Source: a virus. From it: a stretch of DNA of 64,000 bases. The notes beneath the pieces are model-generated. The model saw only the letters and a program-made list of their open reading frames with translations, made no database searches and had not been told where the DNA came from. The DNA is taken from IMG/VR virus record IMGVR_UViG_3300022187_000017, positions 1-64,000 of that record; one strand, 5' to 3'. Numbering within the stretch: position 1 is the first letter of the stretch; every line of letters begins with the position of its first letter. Position numbers and translations under genes: made by a program. Below are positions 53,379 to 61,047 of the stretch, in pieces.

Positions 53379-53795
53379 TTATGCTGGAATATACTCTCCA
53401 GACTCTTCTCTATCATTCCTGAAGAAGATCCCTCCAGCATAGTGCTCATAAGACCTCTTCACTTTAATGTCTTGCCATCCCTTATAATCTGGGATCAATC
53501 TATACACTAGCTCTGCATAGCACTTCACATCTATACCATTGGGTACATAGATAGTCATCAACTTAGTTGACTGCTCTGGATCCTTCTTATCGATCAGCTT
53601 TTGAGTCCCCACCTTGAATGGAGCTTTAGTGTAATATAGGAATCCCTTCAATGCATCATACAGAAACATAGCATCCTGAACTGTCTTACCTTGGATAGAA
53701 AGTTTCCATCCATCAGATGTTTCTGAGTCTGTATTGACCATTAGGAAGTATCTGTTACTGTCCTTCAATTCGTTATATAGTGCTGGTGTTGCCAT
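53379..53795 (-). CDS. Hypothetical protein
   Basis: The 138-residue product has a beta-rich N-terminus (YFLMVNTDSETSDGWKLSI) and a helix near 40-55, ending in an acidic tail. It is soluble, without a recognised family. It starts 3 bases past the stop of the upstream gene. Confidence 0.55.
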   Translation of the reverse strand: MATPALYNELKDSNRYFLMVNTDSETSDGWKLSIQGKTVQDAMFLYDALKGFLYYTKAPFKVGTQKLIDKKDPEQSTKLMTIYVPNGIDVKCYAELVYRLIPDYKGWQDIKVKRSYEHYAGGIFFRNDREESGEYIPA

Positions 53796-53798
53796 AGT

Positions 53799-54023
53799 CT
53801 ATCTCTCTTCTATTGTTACTGCAGTGTCATATACTGCCACTGGATACTTCTTCAGCCTACCACTGATATCTCTCTTCTCTTCAGATCCTGCAGATGTTAC
53901 TGTCTGCTTCTGAGTCTGCTTCAGAAATGTCATTGCCTTCCCATGAGTTGGAAAATGAACCTCAGACCTCATTAATGTGAGGCCTGTGATCCTGTCTTTA
54001 TGTGTTACTGTGATGTGTATCAT
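53799..54023 (-). CDS. Small hypothetical protein
   Basis: The product has 74 residues, beta-rich and basic, with an early HITVTHKDRITGLTLM strand pair and a helical Thr/Gln-rich stretch. No family is recognised. It lies 3 bases past a 43-residue microprotein. Confidence 0.5.
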   Translation of the reverse strand: MIHITVTHKDRITGLTLMRSEVHFPTHGKAMTFLKQTQKQTVTSAGSEEKRDISGRLKKYPVAVYDTAVTIEER

Positions 54024-54026
54024 AGC

Positions 54027-54158
54027 TTAGTTGCTTAAAGTTTGTATTGCATCCTCATAAGATAGATCTTCTCCTCTTTCCTCTGCCTGCATCATGGCTA
54101 ATCTAGCCAAGTGATGTAGATCTAATCCTATTAAAAACTCTCTTTTTTCTGTTGTCAT
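54027..54158 (-). CDS. 43-residue microprotein
   Basis: ATG at 54158 starts a 43-codon frame (MTTEKREFLIGLDLHH...) ending 4 bases before the next start. The product is helical and acidic at the end. A Bacteroidota-type promoter sits 29 bases upstream, so this is the first gene of its operon, which supports the call despite its size. Confidence 0.55.
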   Translation of the reverse strand: MTTEKREFLIGLDLHHLARLAMMQAEERGEDLSYEDAIQTLSN

Positions 54159-54186
54159 GATATGCTATTTTGCTGTTATTCTGGTG

Positions 54187-54217
54187 TAAATATATACTAA
54201 CTATATTTAATACACAA
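54187..54217 (-). promoter_or_regulatory. Bacteroidota-type promoter
   Basis: On the minus strand TTG (54217-54215) and TATATTTA (54194-54187) are separated by 20 bases. It faces the 43-residue gene and the genes to 52.7 kb. Confidence 0.65.
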
Positions 54218-54234
54218 CAAAAAAGTGAAAAACT

Positions 54235-54465
54235 TTATGAACTTTGTCTATTCTTCTTATAGGAATGAGAGTCTATCTGGTGCTTATAGATCACCCTCAG
54301 CAGGCCTGTATATCCATATGGCTTATTCTCTGGACATAGGATCTTCTGTGCTTTCTTCACACTCCCTTTAGTCTTTTTGAGTGCTGCAATGATCATCCTC
54401 TTCTCTCCTGCAAAGAGGTTAAATTCCCCTTTGTACATATTTGGTGTATATAATTTATCAGCCAT
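54235..54465 (-). CDS. Fis-like helix-turn-helix protein
   Basis: The product has 76 residues. EKRMIIAALKKTKGSVKKAQKIL (split about 21-43) and the following GLLRVIYKHQI (54-64) match the three-helix HTH_8/Fis pattern 'E...I..aL..t.G....A...L......L...i...i'. It is probably a DNA-binding regulator. A four-base loop insertion between helices two and three (PENKPYG) is unusual. It overlaps the upstream stop (TAATG). Confidence 0.6.
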   Translation of the reverse strand: MADKLYTPNMYKGEFNLFAGEKRMIIAALKKTKGSVKKAQKILCPENKPYGYTGLLRVIYKHQIDSHSYKKNRQSS

Positions 54466-54692
54466 TATCCTAGTATTTTTAATCTCTCAATATCCTTCTT
54501 TGTTGCCATATAAAACATCTCTCTGAGTTGCTTGAATGTTAGATCTCTCAATCTCTTAGTTCCATAATAACTCTGAAAATCTTCCATGTGCTTATCCTTA
54601 TACTCCAGCAGGTAGTATTTAATTCTACTAGGTATTTGATCTAATGGATCTGTTTTTTTTGGAGTATTCTCCCCTTCCCATGTTCCACTCAT
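54465..54692 (-). CDS. Small hypothetical protein
   Basis: The 75-residue product has a charged N-terminus and a helical C-terminal part (LRDLTFKQLREMFYM). It is coupled by TAATG to the Fis-like gene. No family is recognised. Confidence 0.5.
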   Translation of the reverse strand: MSGTWEGENTPKKTDPLDQIPSRIKYYLLEYKDKHMEDFQSYYGTKRLRDLTFKQLREMFYMATKKDIERLKILG

Positions 54693-54711
54693 AACTTCTC
54701 TTTTAGTTCTC

Positions 54712-54894
54712 TCATGATTTCTGTTTATTTACCCATTTAATTGCATTCTTATGATCTTTAATCTCTTCTATGAGTCCTTTGTACTCTGGATCCAGTTCCT
54801 CTTCAGGGAGTATTCCATGTCCCATTCCTACCAGTTCTCTTTCATAGTGTTCCATAGTAGTCTTTAGTAACCTTAATGCTAATGCTTTACTCAT
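54712..54894 (-). CDS. Small helical protein
   Basis: The 60-residue product is helical and amphipathic, with an acidic centre (GHGILPEEELDPE). It lies in the early-like row of small genes. No motif is recognised. Confidence 0.5.
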   Translation of the reverse strand: MSKALALRLLKTTMEHYERELVGMGHGILPEEELDPEYKGLIEEIKDHKNAIKWVNKQKS

Positions 54895-54896
54895 GA

Positions 54897-55079
54897 TTAC
54901 TTATAATTACGATTAACTAAGTAGCTACTTAGCGTTAATGGCTTAGGGCATTCCTCTAATGGCTTTCTACTGTGTATATGCCCATTGAAACTTTGCTTAG
55001 TTACTTCAGTACTAAACCCCAAACTACACCCAAAAGATGTTAAGGCTCTACAGTTGTTACAATTTCTTTTCATTCCCAT
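54897..55079 (-). CDS. Small Cys-rich protein
   Basis: The 60-residue product has four Cys in CNNCRALTSFGC and ECPKP, which may bind zinc. It starts 2 bases past the upstream stop. No family is recognised. Confidence 0.5.
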   Translation of the reverse strand: MGMKRNCNNCRALTSFGCSLGFSTEVTKQSFNGHIHSRKPLEECPKPLTLSSYLVNRNYK

Positions 55080-55081
55080 CT

Positions 55082-55327
55082 CTATCCTTCTTTTATTTTA
55101 AATACACTCCAGCCTTTAGGATTGCCATCTGGATCCACTGTTCTTAGTGTCCCTGCTGCACCCATTAGAAGATACTCAAATGTACCTCCCATCATGTCTA
55201 TGAAGATCTGAGTAACTCTACTCCCACCTCTCATGTATGATATCCCTCTGGTATAATCAGAAGGCTCCAGAAAGACATTTGGATGTCTCACTGGAGTCTC
55301 TTGGTTTAAGTATTGATCTAATGTCAT
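55082..55327 (-). CDS. Small hypothetical protein
   Basis: The 81-residue product has a short N-terminal helix and a beta-rich Gly/Thr middle (GISYMRGGSRVTQIFIDMMG). It is coupled to the upstream gene by TAATG. No family is recognised. Confidence 0.5.
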   Translation of the reverse strand: MTLDQYLNQETPVRHPNVFLEPSDYTRGISYMRGGSRVTQIFIDMMGGTFEYLLMGAAGTLRTVDPDGNPKGWSVFKIKEG

Positions 55328-55983
55328 TACTTGATCTTTCTAGTGGTTACAATGAACCTGTGATGAGGAGCTACTAAATGACCATCTACCCAGATGAATC
55401 TGCAATGGAACTCTTGAGTCTCCTGTTGGATAAGGATCTCTAATTCGCTCCCTCTAGCTCTTGCTGTTGATAATGTCATCTTCTCAGTTGACTTGGCCTC
55501 AGATAATACTCTTAATACCAGCTTATCAAATCTCTGGATCCAACCTTTGTTGGCCTCAGTCATAAATTTGAACTTAGTCAATGACTCTCTTCCAATCATT
55601 ATTCTAGTTGCATTCAGCTTATCCCACTCTCCCATTATAGTCCACTTGGATACTGGAGTATTTAACCACTCTTCTCTCTGTCTATCACTAAACTTCTGGT
55701 AAGAATTTCCATATCTACCATTGTCATAAGGAGCACTCTGACCTAGATCTCCTCTTGTGATAACATCTGTATACTTCTCAGCTGCTGCCTCTCTTGATTC
55801 AGCATCAACTATCATTAACTCCTCTTCAAGATCTTCTAACTGATCCCAATGGTAGTTAGTATACGCTGTCATAAATTTGTTCTCAAAGTCTCTTAGCATC
55901 TTGGCTAATTTCATCTCTAGATTAGACTTCTGAATTCTTCTTCTTTTTACTTCTGCTTGTGATAATTCCTTAATTAGTGTCAT
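55327..55983 (-). CDS. Hypothetical protein
   Basis: The 218-residue product has a coiled-coil N-terminal part (about 5-75) with a RRRIQK cluster, a Gly/Tyr-rich loop, and a mixed C-terminal region. It is soluble and not recognised. It is the first gene after a Bacteroidota-type promoter at 56015-56045. Confidence 0.55.
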   Translation of the reverse strand: MTLIKELSQAEVKRRRIQKSNLEMKLAKMLRDFENKFMTAYTNYHWDQLEDLEEELMIVDAESREAAAEKYTDVITRGDLGQSAPYDNGRYGNSYQKFSDRQREEWLNTPVSKWTIMGEWDKLNATRIMIGRESLTKFKFMTEANKGWIQRFDKLVLRVLSEAKSTEKMTLSTARARGSELEILIQQETQEFHCRFIWVDGHLVAPHHRFIVTTRKIK

Positions 55984-56014
55984 AATATGATATTTATTTG
56001 TTGTTAATATGGTG

Positions 56015-56045
56015 CTAAAATATAGTTAATATATTTACTGTGCAA
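56015..56045 (-). promoter_or_regulatory. Bacteroidota-type promoter
   Basis: On the minus strand TTG (56045-56043) and TATTTTAG (56022-56015) are separated by 20 bases. It faces the 218-residue gene. Confidence 0.6.
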
Positions 56046-56286
56046 GAAAAAGATGATTTATTTTCACTTTAAATGAATAACACCTCCTTAGAATACCATT
56101 ATTCAACCTCATCACATAAGAATAGTGACATTTGTCATAGCCTTCATAGTGATCCTTAACATAGGCAATAGCATCAAAATAGTGATCTGCCATTACTGTC
56201 ACATAAGTACTTCCAGAGGATCCATAGATCCCCTTATTGAATACTTCCTCGGTTCCTTGATATGGATATGTCCCAGCAAAATACAT
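56035..56286 (-). CDS. Small hypothetical protein
   Basis: The 83-residue product is Tyr/Gly-rich and beta-like (YPYQGTEEVFNKGIYGSSG, then HYFDAIAYVKDHYEG), with a basic C-terminus. No family is recognised. Its 3' end overlaps the promoter of the next operon. It shares base 56286 with the stop of the upstream gene. Confidence 0.5.
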   Translation of the reverse strand: MYFAGTYPYQGTEEVFNKGIYGSSGSTYVTVMADHYFDAIAYVKDHYEGYDKCHYSYVMRLNNGILRRCYSFKVKINHLFLAQ

Positions 56287-56474
56287 TATCTACCTATTGA
56301 TTTTAATACTGTGTTAACCTCTCCTAGGTCTTGAGCTTCTTCTTTAGTTGAAGAATATCCAGTATTGTAGTCTCTATCACTACTGTCTATTAGATGAAAC
56401 TTCTCTGATCTGGTTCCATAAATGATCTTCTCTTCTGGCTTACAATTTGCTAATGCTTTGATAAATGTATACAT
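56286..56474 (-). CDS. Small hypothetical protein
   Basis: I choose ATG 56474 (MYTFIKALANCKPEE) because an in-frame ATG 33 bases upstream overlaps the promoter -7 box. The 62-residue product is soluble and unassigned. It is coupled to the next gene by a one-base overlap. Confidence 0.5.
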   Translation of the reverse strand: MYTFIKALANCKPEEKIIYGTRSEKFHLIDSSDRDYNTGYSSTKEEAQDLGEVNTVLKSIGR

Positions 56475-56493
56475 AATTTGTTGTTTTAGGCTA

Positions 56494-56525
56494 CTAAAAT
56501 ATAACAAGTATATTTAATACGCAAA
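56494..56525 (-). promoter_or_regulatory. Bacteroidota-type promoter
   Basis: On the minus strand TTTG (56525-56522) and TATTTTAG (56501-56494) are separated by 20 bases. It faces the 62-residue gene. Confidence 0.65.
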
Positions 56526-56532
56526 TAAAACA

Positions 56533-57366
56533 TCATTTATTTTTATCTACCAGTACCATCCCATAGTCATTTACTCCCTCTGGGATCTGTAGGCCCTGCT
56601 TCTTGATCATCTCATTATTCTTGAATCCACTATAATTCACCTGATGATGCCATCTCTCATACCTCCAGACTACCTTCACAACATCAGGATGCTGCCTCTG
56701 GAGACTCTCAGCAAACTCTTTCCTGTTATTGGTGTCTTTATATACCTCATCAGTATTGCCTCCCTTCATCTTCATTGTTGTGGCCTTCTGCTGTATGAAT
56801 GCATTGAATAGGACTGTTGGATGCCCATCCTTCAGGATCCTAAGACATAGATCTGTATCCTCATTGTACTTACCTCTCCACCTGTACTCCAGATCATTCT
56901 TGATCAATGTGCAGCTGTAGATCCTGTTATTCCTTGAGAATGCTGGCATGACTGTCTTGGCCTTGGCAAAGTGATCATACTGGAATCCTGCTAGTGCTAT
57001 GTTCTCATATCGATCTACAAAGATCTCTGCACACCTGAAGATAGTGCCATCTGTCACCTTCACCTGCAGGTTCCTGTTGAGTCTATTGAACTGCTCTATA
57101 TTGTCATCTAATAACCAGTGCCTCTCATGGCCTTCTGCAATAGAATGCTCCCAGACATAGTTTCTAGCTGGAATGGATCCCTGCCCTAAATTACTGAATG
57201 GGAGCTTTAATATCTTCTCTGGATCAATTACCTCAGCATAGCTATCATACTCCTGTGGCTCCACAACTATACGATAAGGGACTTTCATCCTCTCCAGAGT
57301 CTTAGATGTCATCCTTGACTTCCATCTGCCTTTAGAAATGATATAAACTGGATATTTAGGATTCAT
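56533..57366 (-). CDS. TET-associated-type glycosyltransferase
   Basis: The 277-residue product carries the TET/JBP-associated glycosyltransferase pattern: YIISKGRWKSRMT (8-20), IVVEPQEYDSY (33-43), ARNYVWEHS (67-75), HWLLDDNI (83-90, DxD-like acidic motif), VDRYENIALAGF (117-128), RWRGKYNEDTDLCLR (162-176) and GGNTDEVY (202-209). Known members glycosylate hydroxymethylated bases in phage DNA. No TET dioxygenase or cytosine methyltransferase is visible here. The small gene coupled to it upstream is often found near such enzymes. Confidence 0.8.
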   Translation of the reverse strand: MNPKYPVYIISKGRWKSRMTSKTLERMKVPYRIVVEPQEYDSYAEVIDPEKILKLPFSNLGQGSIPARNYVWEHSIAEGHERHWLLDDNIEQFNRLNRNLQVKVTDGTIFRCAEIFVDRYENIALAGFQYDHFAKAKTVMPAFSRNNRIYSCTLIKNDLEYRWRGKYNEDTDLCLRILKDGHPTVLFNAFIQQKATTMKMKGGNTDEVYKDTNNRKEFAESLQRQHPDVVKVVWRYERWHHQVNYSGFKNNEMIKKQGLQIPEGVNDYGMVLVDKNK

Positions 57367-57589
57367 CTCCTCTATACTCTAGATGTGCATATCTCCTAGG
57401 TGCCATATATGGATACCATAGTGACTTCTGCTTTGGAGTGATCTTCTGCTTCATGAGCTCTTCAAACTCCTTCACATCTTCATCATTCCTGAAGTGAACT
57501 ACTATCTTTCTCTTGGAAGTGAGATCCTCTTGATGGAATTCTGGCATATCTTTCCAGTCCTCCTTCCATGACTCATCCTTCTTGGCCAT
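57356..57589 (-). CDS. Small conserved phage protein (MPEFxQEDL type)
   Basis: The 77-residue product contains WKDMPEFHQEDL, KIVVHFRNDEDVKEF and TPKQKSLWYP, a pattern I recognise from small phage genes near DNA-modification or PP-loop enzymes. The domain's biochemistry is not known to me. It overlaps the glycosyltransferase start by 11 bases. Confidence 0.55.
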   Translation of the reverse strand: MAKKDESWKEDWKDMPEFHQEDLTSKRKIVVHFRNDEDVKEFEELMKQKITPKQKSLWYPYMAPRRYAHLEYRGDES

Positions 57590-57590
57590 C

Positions 57591-57974
57591 CTATTGAGTC
57601 TTTCCTAGCTCCTCTACTACAGCCTTATTGGACTGCTTCTGGATCTCAGCCATACCCAATAGACCTCTTACATTGGTGAAGTCTGCATATATTGTGAACT
57701 TACCATTAGTTACCATTGGCTTGAGTACTCCTAACATTATATTATATACATCAGCTGGAACACCATGCACTGGCATGACCAATCTCCATGGCTCTACATT
57801 CTTCTTCTCCTTCTTACAGTCATCAATATATCCCTTATTGATACTCATTAACTTCTCCTCCCAGTCTCTTACATTAGACTTTAGGTAGGCATCCAGCATC
57901 TTATTAGCTCTATCTACTCTTCTGAGTGTACCCCTACTGTTCTGTTGTACAAATAATTTTAATTTTTTTGCCAT
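57591..57974 (-). CDS. Hypothetical protein
   Basis: I choose ATG 57974 (MAKKLKLFVQQNS). A longer frame would start 51 bases upstream inside the previous gene. The 127-residue product is helical and basic at the start, then mixed. No family is recognised. It ends 1 base before the next start. Confidence 0.5.
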   Translation of the reverse strand: MAKKLKLFVQQNSRGTLRRVDRANKMLDAYLKSNVRDWEEKLMSINKGYIDDCKKEKKNVEPWRLVMPVHGVPADVYNIMLGVLKPMVTNGKFTIYADFTNVRGLLGMAEIQKQSNKAVVEELGKTQ

Positions 57975-57987
57975 TGTCTCTATTTTA

Positions 57988-58281
57988 TTATTTATGCTCC
58001 CATTTCTCTTTACCACAGTGAACACAATGAGTTAATGAAGTCCCTCCATAGTCTGGCCAGAAATTACATTTAGCAGTGTTCTCTACTGTTATATTTACGT
58101 TTATACTCTCTACTGGTGCATTTGGATAGAACTTAACTGTATACCCATCATCTCCCAGATCTCCTGTAGCTTTACCTATCTCCTCTCCTTCATAATAGGC
58201 TATTCCATCTACTACCATATAGTTCTCTGCATTCTCTAGATCATCAAAGATTAATGCTATGAAGATACCACTAACTTGCAT
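57988..58281 (-). CDS. Small protein with C-terminal Cys/His motif
   Basis: The 97-residue product has an acidic beta-rich N-terminal half and a C-terminal CNFWPDYGGTSLTHCVHCG. His/Cys spacing (C, H-C, H-C) suggests a small zinc-binding end. It overlaps a membrane microprotein by 11 bases. No family is recognised. Confidence 0.5.
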   Translation of the reverse strand: MQVSGIFIALIFDDLENAENYMVVDGIAYYEGEEIGKATGDLGDDGYTVKFYPNAPVESINVNITVENTAKCNFWPDYGGTSLTHCVHCGKEKWEHK

Positions 58282-58393
58282 GCTTGAAGTATATAGCGAT
58301 TATTCCTCCAATGGCTGCCAGTGAGATCAATACCCAGAGAATACTCCATGTATGATACTCCTTCCAGCTGTTGAATCTCTTTATCCAGCTCAT
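58271..58393 (-). CDS. 40-residue membrane microprotein
   Basis: ATG at 58393 overlaps the upstream stop (ATGA). The frame gives MSWIKRFNSWKEYHTWSILW..., with one hydrophobic helix (about 15-36) after a basic N-terminus. Coupling to both neighbours supports it. The function is unknown. Confidence 0.6.
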   Translation of the reverse strand: MSWIKRFNSWKEYHTWSILWVLISLAAIGGIIAIYFKHAS

Positions 58394-58620
58394 GATCTCT
58401 GCTTTGTCTGTTCTAGAATGATCTCTGAATTGATAATATCCCTCTTTGATTTATTGTAGGCTCTCATTGCCTGATCACCTATCCTGATACCAAATGCTGC
58501 TATCTCTCCAGTGATTACTTTGCCTGCATGCTCATTACCATCCAATAGTAATGCTGTTGCTGTTAAAATAACTGATGCCCAGACTGCTGCCCAGAAATTT
58601 GAAATGATTTTATCGTTCAT
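58390..58620 (-). CDS. Single-helix membrane protein
   Basis: The 76-residue product has one hydrophobic segment (about 8-25) and a helical, charged tail. The start at 58620 overlaps the stop of the upstream microprotein (ATGA). It could be a small holin-like or membrane-associated factor. No family is recognised. Confidence 0.55.
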   Translation of the reverse strand: MNDKIISNFWAAVWASVILTATALLLDGNEHAGKVITGEIAAFGIRIGDQAMRAYNKSKRDIINSEIILEQTKQRS

Positions 58621-58721
58621 GCTATTATTATTATGATTATTATTACTGCAACCATTACAATGAATGGCCAGCTGCAGCCTATTTTCTTGATCTGTCCATT
58701 GGGATATCTCTCTATCTTCAT
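58620..58721 (-). CDS. 33-residue membrane microprotein
   Basis: ATG at 58721 overlaps the upstream stop (ATGA). The product (MKIERYPNGQIKKIGCSWPF...) ends in a hydrophobic helix with an isoleucine run. Both ends overlap neighbours, supporting translation. The function is unknown. Confidence 0.55.
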
Positions 58722-58927
58722 GACTTCCCTAGTTTCTTCTCAACCCTATCCACAATAGTCTGTAGGTTCTGGATTGCTTTTGATTCCTCCATCTGATCCT
58801 CATAGACATCCATTGCCTTTGAGAGATCTTCATATGTCTCACACTCTTGTAGCTTTCCAACTAACTTAGAATGTGCAACCACTGCCTGCTGGATCTGATT
58901 CTTCTCTGTCTTACTTAAATTAGTCAT
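58718..58927 (-). CDS. Small helical protein
   Basis: The 69-residue product is helical and soluble with coiled-coil-like spacing. It overlaps both neighbours by 4 bases. No motif is recognised. Confidence 0.5.
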   Translation of the reverse strand: MTNLSKTEKNQIQQAVVAHSKLVGKLQECETYEDLSKAMDVYEDQMEESKAIQNLQTIVDRVEKKLGKS

Positions 58928-59163
58928 GATCTTATCTGTTCTGAATTGTTTAGTAACATCTTAAATTGATTGGATCTCTGTAGCTTACCATCTTCAACAC
59001 CTTGACTCACTCCAGTTGCAAATATATTCTCCACTACATCCTTTAAAGTCATATCTCTATGTATGATCATGTGCTCCTGAGTTATATTACACCAATATCT
59101 ATGCTTGTGAACTGCAGTTTTATCTGGATATATGTCTATTTTAGCTAACTGATTATCTGTCAT
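58924..59163 (-). CDS. Small hypothetical protein
   Basis: The 79-residue product has a His-rich part (HKHRYWCNITQEHM) and a soluble C-terminus. It is coupled at both ends by ATGA overlaps. No family is recognised. Confidence 0.5.
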   Translation of the reverse strand: MTDNQLAKIDIYPDKTAVHKHRYWCNITQEHMIIHRDMTLKDVVENIFATGVSQGVEDGKLQRSNQFKMLLNNSEQIRS

Positions 59164-59300
59164 ATTACTTCCATTGATGTTATGTCATCTATACTTGATA
59201 GAGTATTTTCTTCTATCCATCCTAGAGCTCCTATTAGTGTTTCAGCCTCTACTGAAGAGACTGTATTGCAATTATTGAATGTGAAATGATACTTCTTCAT
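59160..59300 (-). CDS. 46-residue microprotein
   Basis: ATG at 59300 overlaps the upstream stop (TAATG), and the stop overlaps the next start (ATGA). The product (MKKYHFTFNNCNTVSS...) is soluble and mildly acidic. Two overlaps make a real gene likely. Confidence 0.55.
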   Translation of the reverse strand: MKKYHFTFNNCNTVSSVEAETLIGALGWIEENTLSSIDDITSMEVI

Positions 59301-59512
59301 TAGAATGTTATTTCTAGTACAGCCTCATAAATGACAGATACTATTGATGTCAATGCTATTGCTGGGATCCACCAGACTGCATATGTAAATAGTAAATACC
59401 AGTTACCAGTAATGAATGCTACTATCACTGGCACTAACCAGATAGCAAATACTGACACTACTGCTATTAATGTGAATAGGCCTAATAACCCAATTTGGAA
59501 TGATTCTTTCAT
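59300..59512 (-). CDS. Two-helix membrane protein
   Basis: The 70-residue product has two hydrophobic segments (about 6-32 and 38-65) rich in Trp and Ile. It is probably a small inner-membrane protein, first after a Bacteroidota-type promoter. No family is recognised. Confidence 0.6.
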   Translation of the reverse strand: MKESFQIGLLGLFTLIAVVSVFAIWLVPVIVAFITGNWYLLFTYAVWWIPAIALTSIVSVIYEAVLEITF

Positions 59513-59531
59513 GATTCTCTATTTTAAGTTG

Positions 59532-59563
59532 CTAAAGTATAACAAATATATTTAACCTGCAAA
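59532..59563 (-). promoter_or_regulatory. Bacteroidota-type promoter
   Basis: On the minus strand TTTG (59563-59560) and TACTTTAG (59539-59532) are separated by 20 bases. It faces the two-helix membrane gene. The -33 box lies at the 3' end of the 44-residue gene upstream. Confidence 0.65.
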
Positions 59564-59686
59564 TTTATTATGATCATTATCATCATAGTTACCTAATATG
59601 ATCACCACCATCATAAGTACCAGTATGAACCCTGTTATTCCCTTTGCTGCTCCCTCTATTAGCATATTCATTGACTCTGTTTCCAT
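59552..59686 (-). CDS. 44-residue membrane microprotein
   Basis: ATG at 59686 starts METESMNMLIEGAAKG..., with one hydrophobic helix (about 17-32) and a charged C-terminus. The 3' end covers the promoter's -33 box. Context in a run of similar microproteins supports it, but no coupling overlap exists. Confidence 0.45.
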   Translation of the reverse strand: METESMNMLIEGAAKGITGFILVLMMVVIILGNYDDNDHNKFAG

Positions 59687-59760
59687 GTGCTTTAATTTGT
59701 AAGTTATTGACTGCCAATACTCCTCCTACAGTCTTACTTAAAGTGATTGTTTAACTCTTT

Positions 59761-60138
59761 TTACTTCTCAATGTCTTTCTTTCCACTCCTGTTGATGGAG
59801 TTGATCTCTCTCTCAATAGACCTCAGCCTCTCTTGGCCTCCCTCTTTACCTCTGGTATGTTTGTTAGCTCTCTCCCTGAAATGCTTTAAGGCCTTATCTC
59901 TAGTACCCCTGCTCATATCAGTGGGAGCACTGCTTTTAGTGGCTATAATAGTCCAGTCCCCATCCTCTTGATCATCAAAAGGTATACTAACTAGATTTTT
60001 GCCTGTTTTAGGATCCACTATGATGTTCCCCAGTGCATCTGTATTGATAAACTCTTTCCCATTTTGAGAGTATCTACCTGAATGTGATGTCACATGGAAG
60101 ATCTCTCCTGTATCTGGATTCTTAAAGTTGCCCCTCAT
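59761..60138 (-). CDS. Hypothetical charged protein
   Basis: The 125-residue product has an N-terminal beta-rich domain (NFKNPDTGEIFHVTSHSG, then ALGNIIVDPKTGKNL) and a helical, very basic and acidic C-terminus (about 75-125). No family is recognised. Its start overlaps an upstream membrane microprotein by 4 bases. Confidence 0.5.
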   Translation of the reverse strand: MRGNFKNPDTGEIFHVTSHSGRYSQNGKEFINTDALGNIIVDPKTGKNLVSIPFDDQEDGDWTIIATKSSAPTDMSRGTRDKALKHFRERANKHTRGKEGGQERLRSIEREINSINRSGKKDIEK

Positions 60139-60266
60139 CTGTTTATATAATTATAAATGTGTAATGCCATGACTATGATTCCAACCCATGATATTAGTCC
60201 CATTACCCTGAACCCTGTATCCTTTGATTGAAATAACATGCATTGTACAAAATATGTCTTTCTCAT
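60135..60266 (-). CDS. 43-residue membrane microprotein
   Basis: ATG at 60266 starts MRKTYFVQCMLFQS..., with a hydrophobic helix (about 22-36). The stop overlaps the next start (ATGA), and the start lies 1 base past the upstream stop. The function is unknown. Confidence 0.5.
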   Translation of the reverse strand: MRKTYFVQCMLFQSKDTGFRVMGLISWVGIIVMALHIYNYINR

Positions 60267-60267
60267 C

Positions 60268-60642
60268 TTAACAGTCCTGCCCTCCTTCAGCTCCTTTTAC
60301 CACCTTATCAGCATCTCTCTTCTCTTGGTTATTGATCCTAGCTATTTGCTCTTGCATCCCTAAGAATTTTCTCTCAGATAGGGCAGAAATCATCAGTACC
60401 CCTTTCTCGTCTTTGGCCTCTAGGTCAGTTATGAACCTTCCAATTTGAGATATTAGGTGTTCATCTGTATCATAGAAGAACTTTTCTTTATGCACATGGA
60501 CTGAACCATTACCGATCTCCAGAATGGGATAGGATACTATGTACATGATTACTTCCTTTAACTTCTTTGGTACTCCTACCAACTCTGGCATTGGTAATCC
60601 ATCAAATTCTGGTACTTGTATGTATTCAAGTTTTTTGCTCAT
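60268..60642 (-). CDS. Hypothetical protein
   Basis: The 124-residue product has a Pro/Val-rich N-terminus and a helical C-terminal half ending GGQDC. It is soluble, with no family recognised. It is 1 base from the microprotein and 3 bases from the SLOG-like gene. Confidence 0.5.
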   Translation of the reverse strand: MSKKLEYIQVPEFDGLPMPELVGVPKKLKEVIMYIVSYPILEIGNGSVHVHKEKFFYDTDEHLISQIGRFITDLEAKDEKGVLMISALSERKFLGMQEQIARINNQEKRDADKVVKGAEGGQDC

Positions 60643-60645
60643 TGC

Positions 60646-61047
60646 TTAATATTTTATGATTCTTACTTCTTTACTGTATTCCTTCATTGTCTCTATCATA
60701 TTCTTAGTGCCATTAGATCCATTCCAGAATGCCACCAGATAATCTGCATATTCTGCCATATCTCTATTCCTTGCATGTCCTGCTCCTTTGAAGTATTTGG
60801 ATCCATCTGGCCTCTCTCCTATCATAAATGGCATCTTACCCTCTATGTTATCCCAGTCTGCAGGCATTCTGGTGAGCTTGTATGCTCTTCTCTTGGCATA
60901 TTGCTCCCCTAACCTATCTGCACCTGCTGCAGTCCCTGAAACGATCTCTAATGTCTCCTTATTGAGTTTTGAGAATAATATATCACATACCTGTTCTAAC
61001 TTTCTCTGATCTTTGAAGTCTCTACCTCCTGCAATTATTACTTTCAT
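60646..61047 (-). CDS. DUF2493/SLOG-fold nucleotide-binding-like protein
   Basis: The 133-residue product starts KVIIAGGRDF (2-11), the glycine turn after the first strand of SLOG/DUF2493 proteins, then VSGTAAGADRLGE (36-48), GAGHARNRDM (88-97) and LVAFWNGSNGT (104-114). Members bind nucleotides or ligand tags and often accompany stress or defence systems. It is coupled to an upstream membrane microprotein (ATGA). Confidence 0.75.
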   Translation of the reverse strand: MKVIIAGGRDFKDQRKLEQVCDILFSKLNKETLEIVSGTAAGADRLGEQYAKRRAYKLTRMPADWDNIEGKMPFMIGERPDGSKYFKGAGHARNRDMAEYADYLVAFWNGSNGTKNMIETMKEYSKEVRIIKY

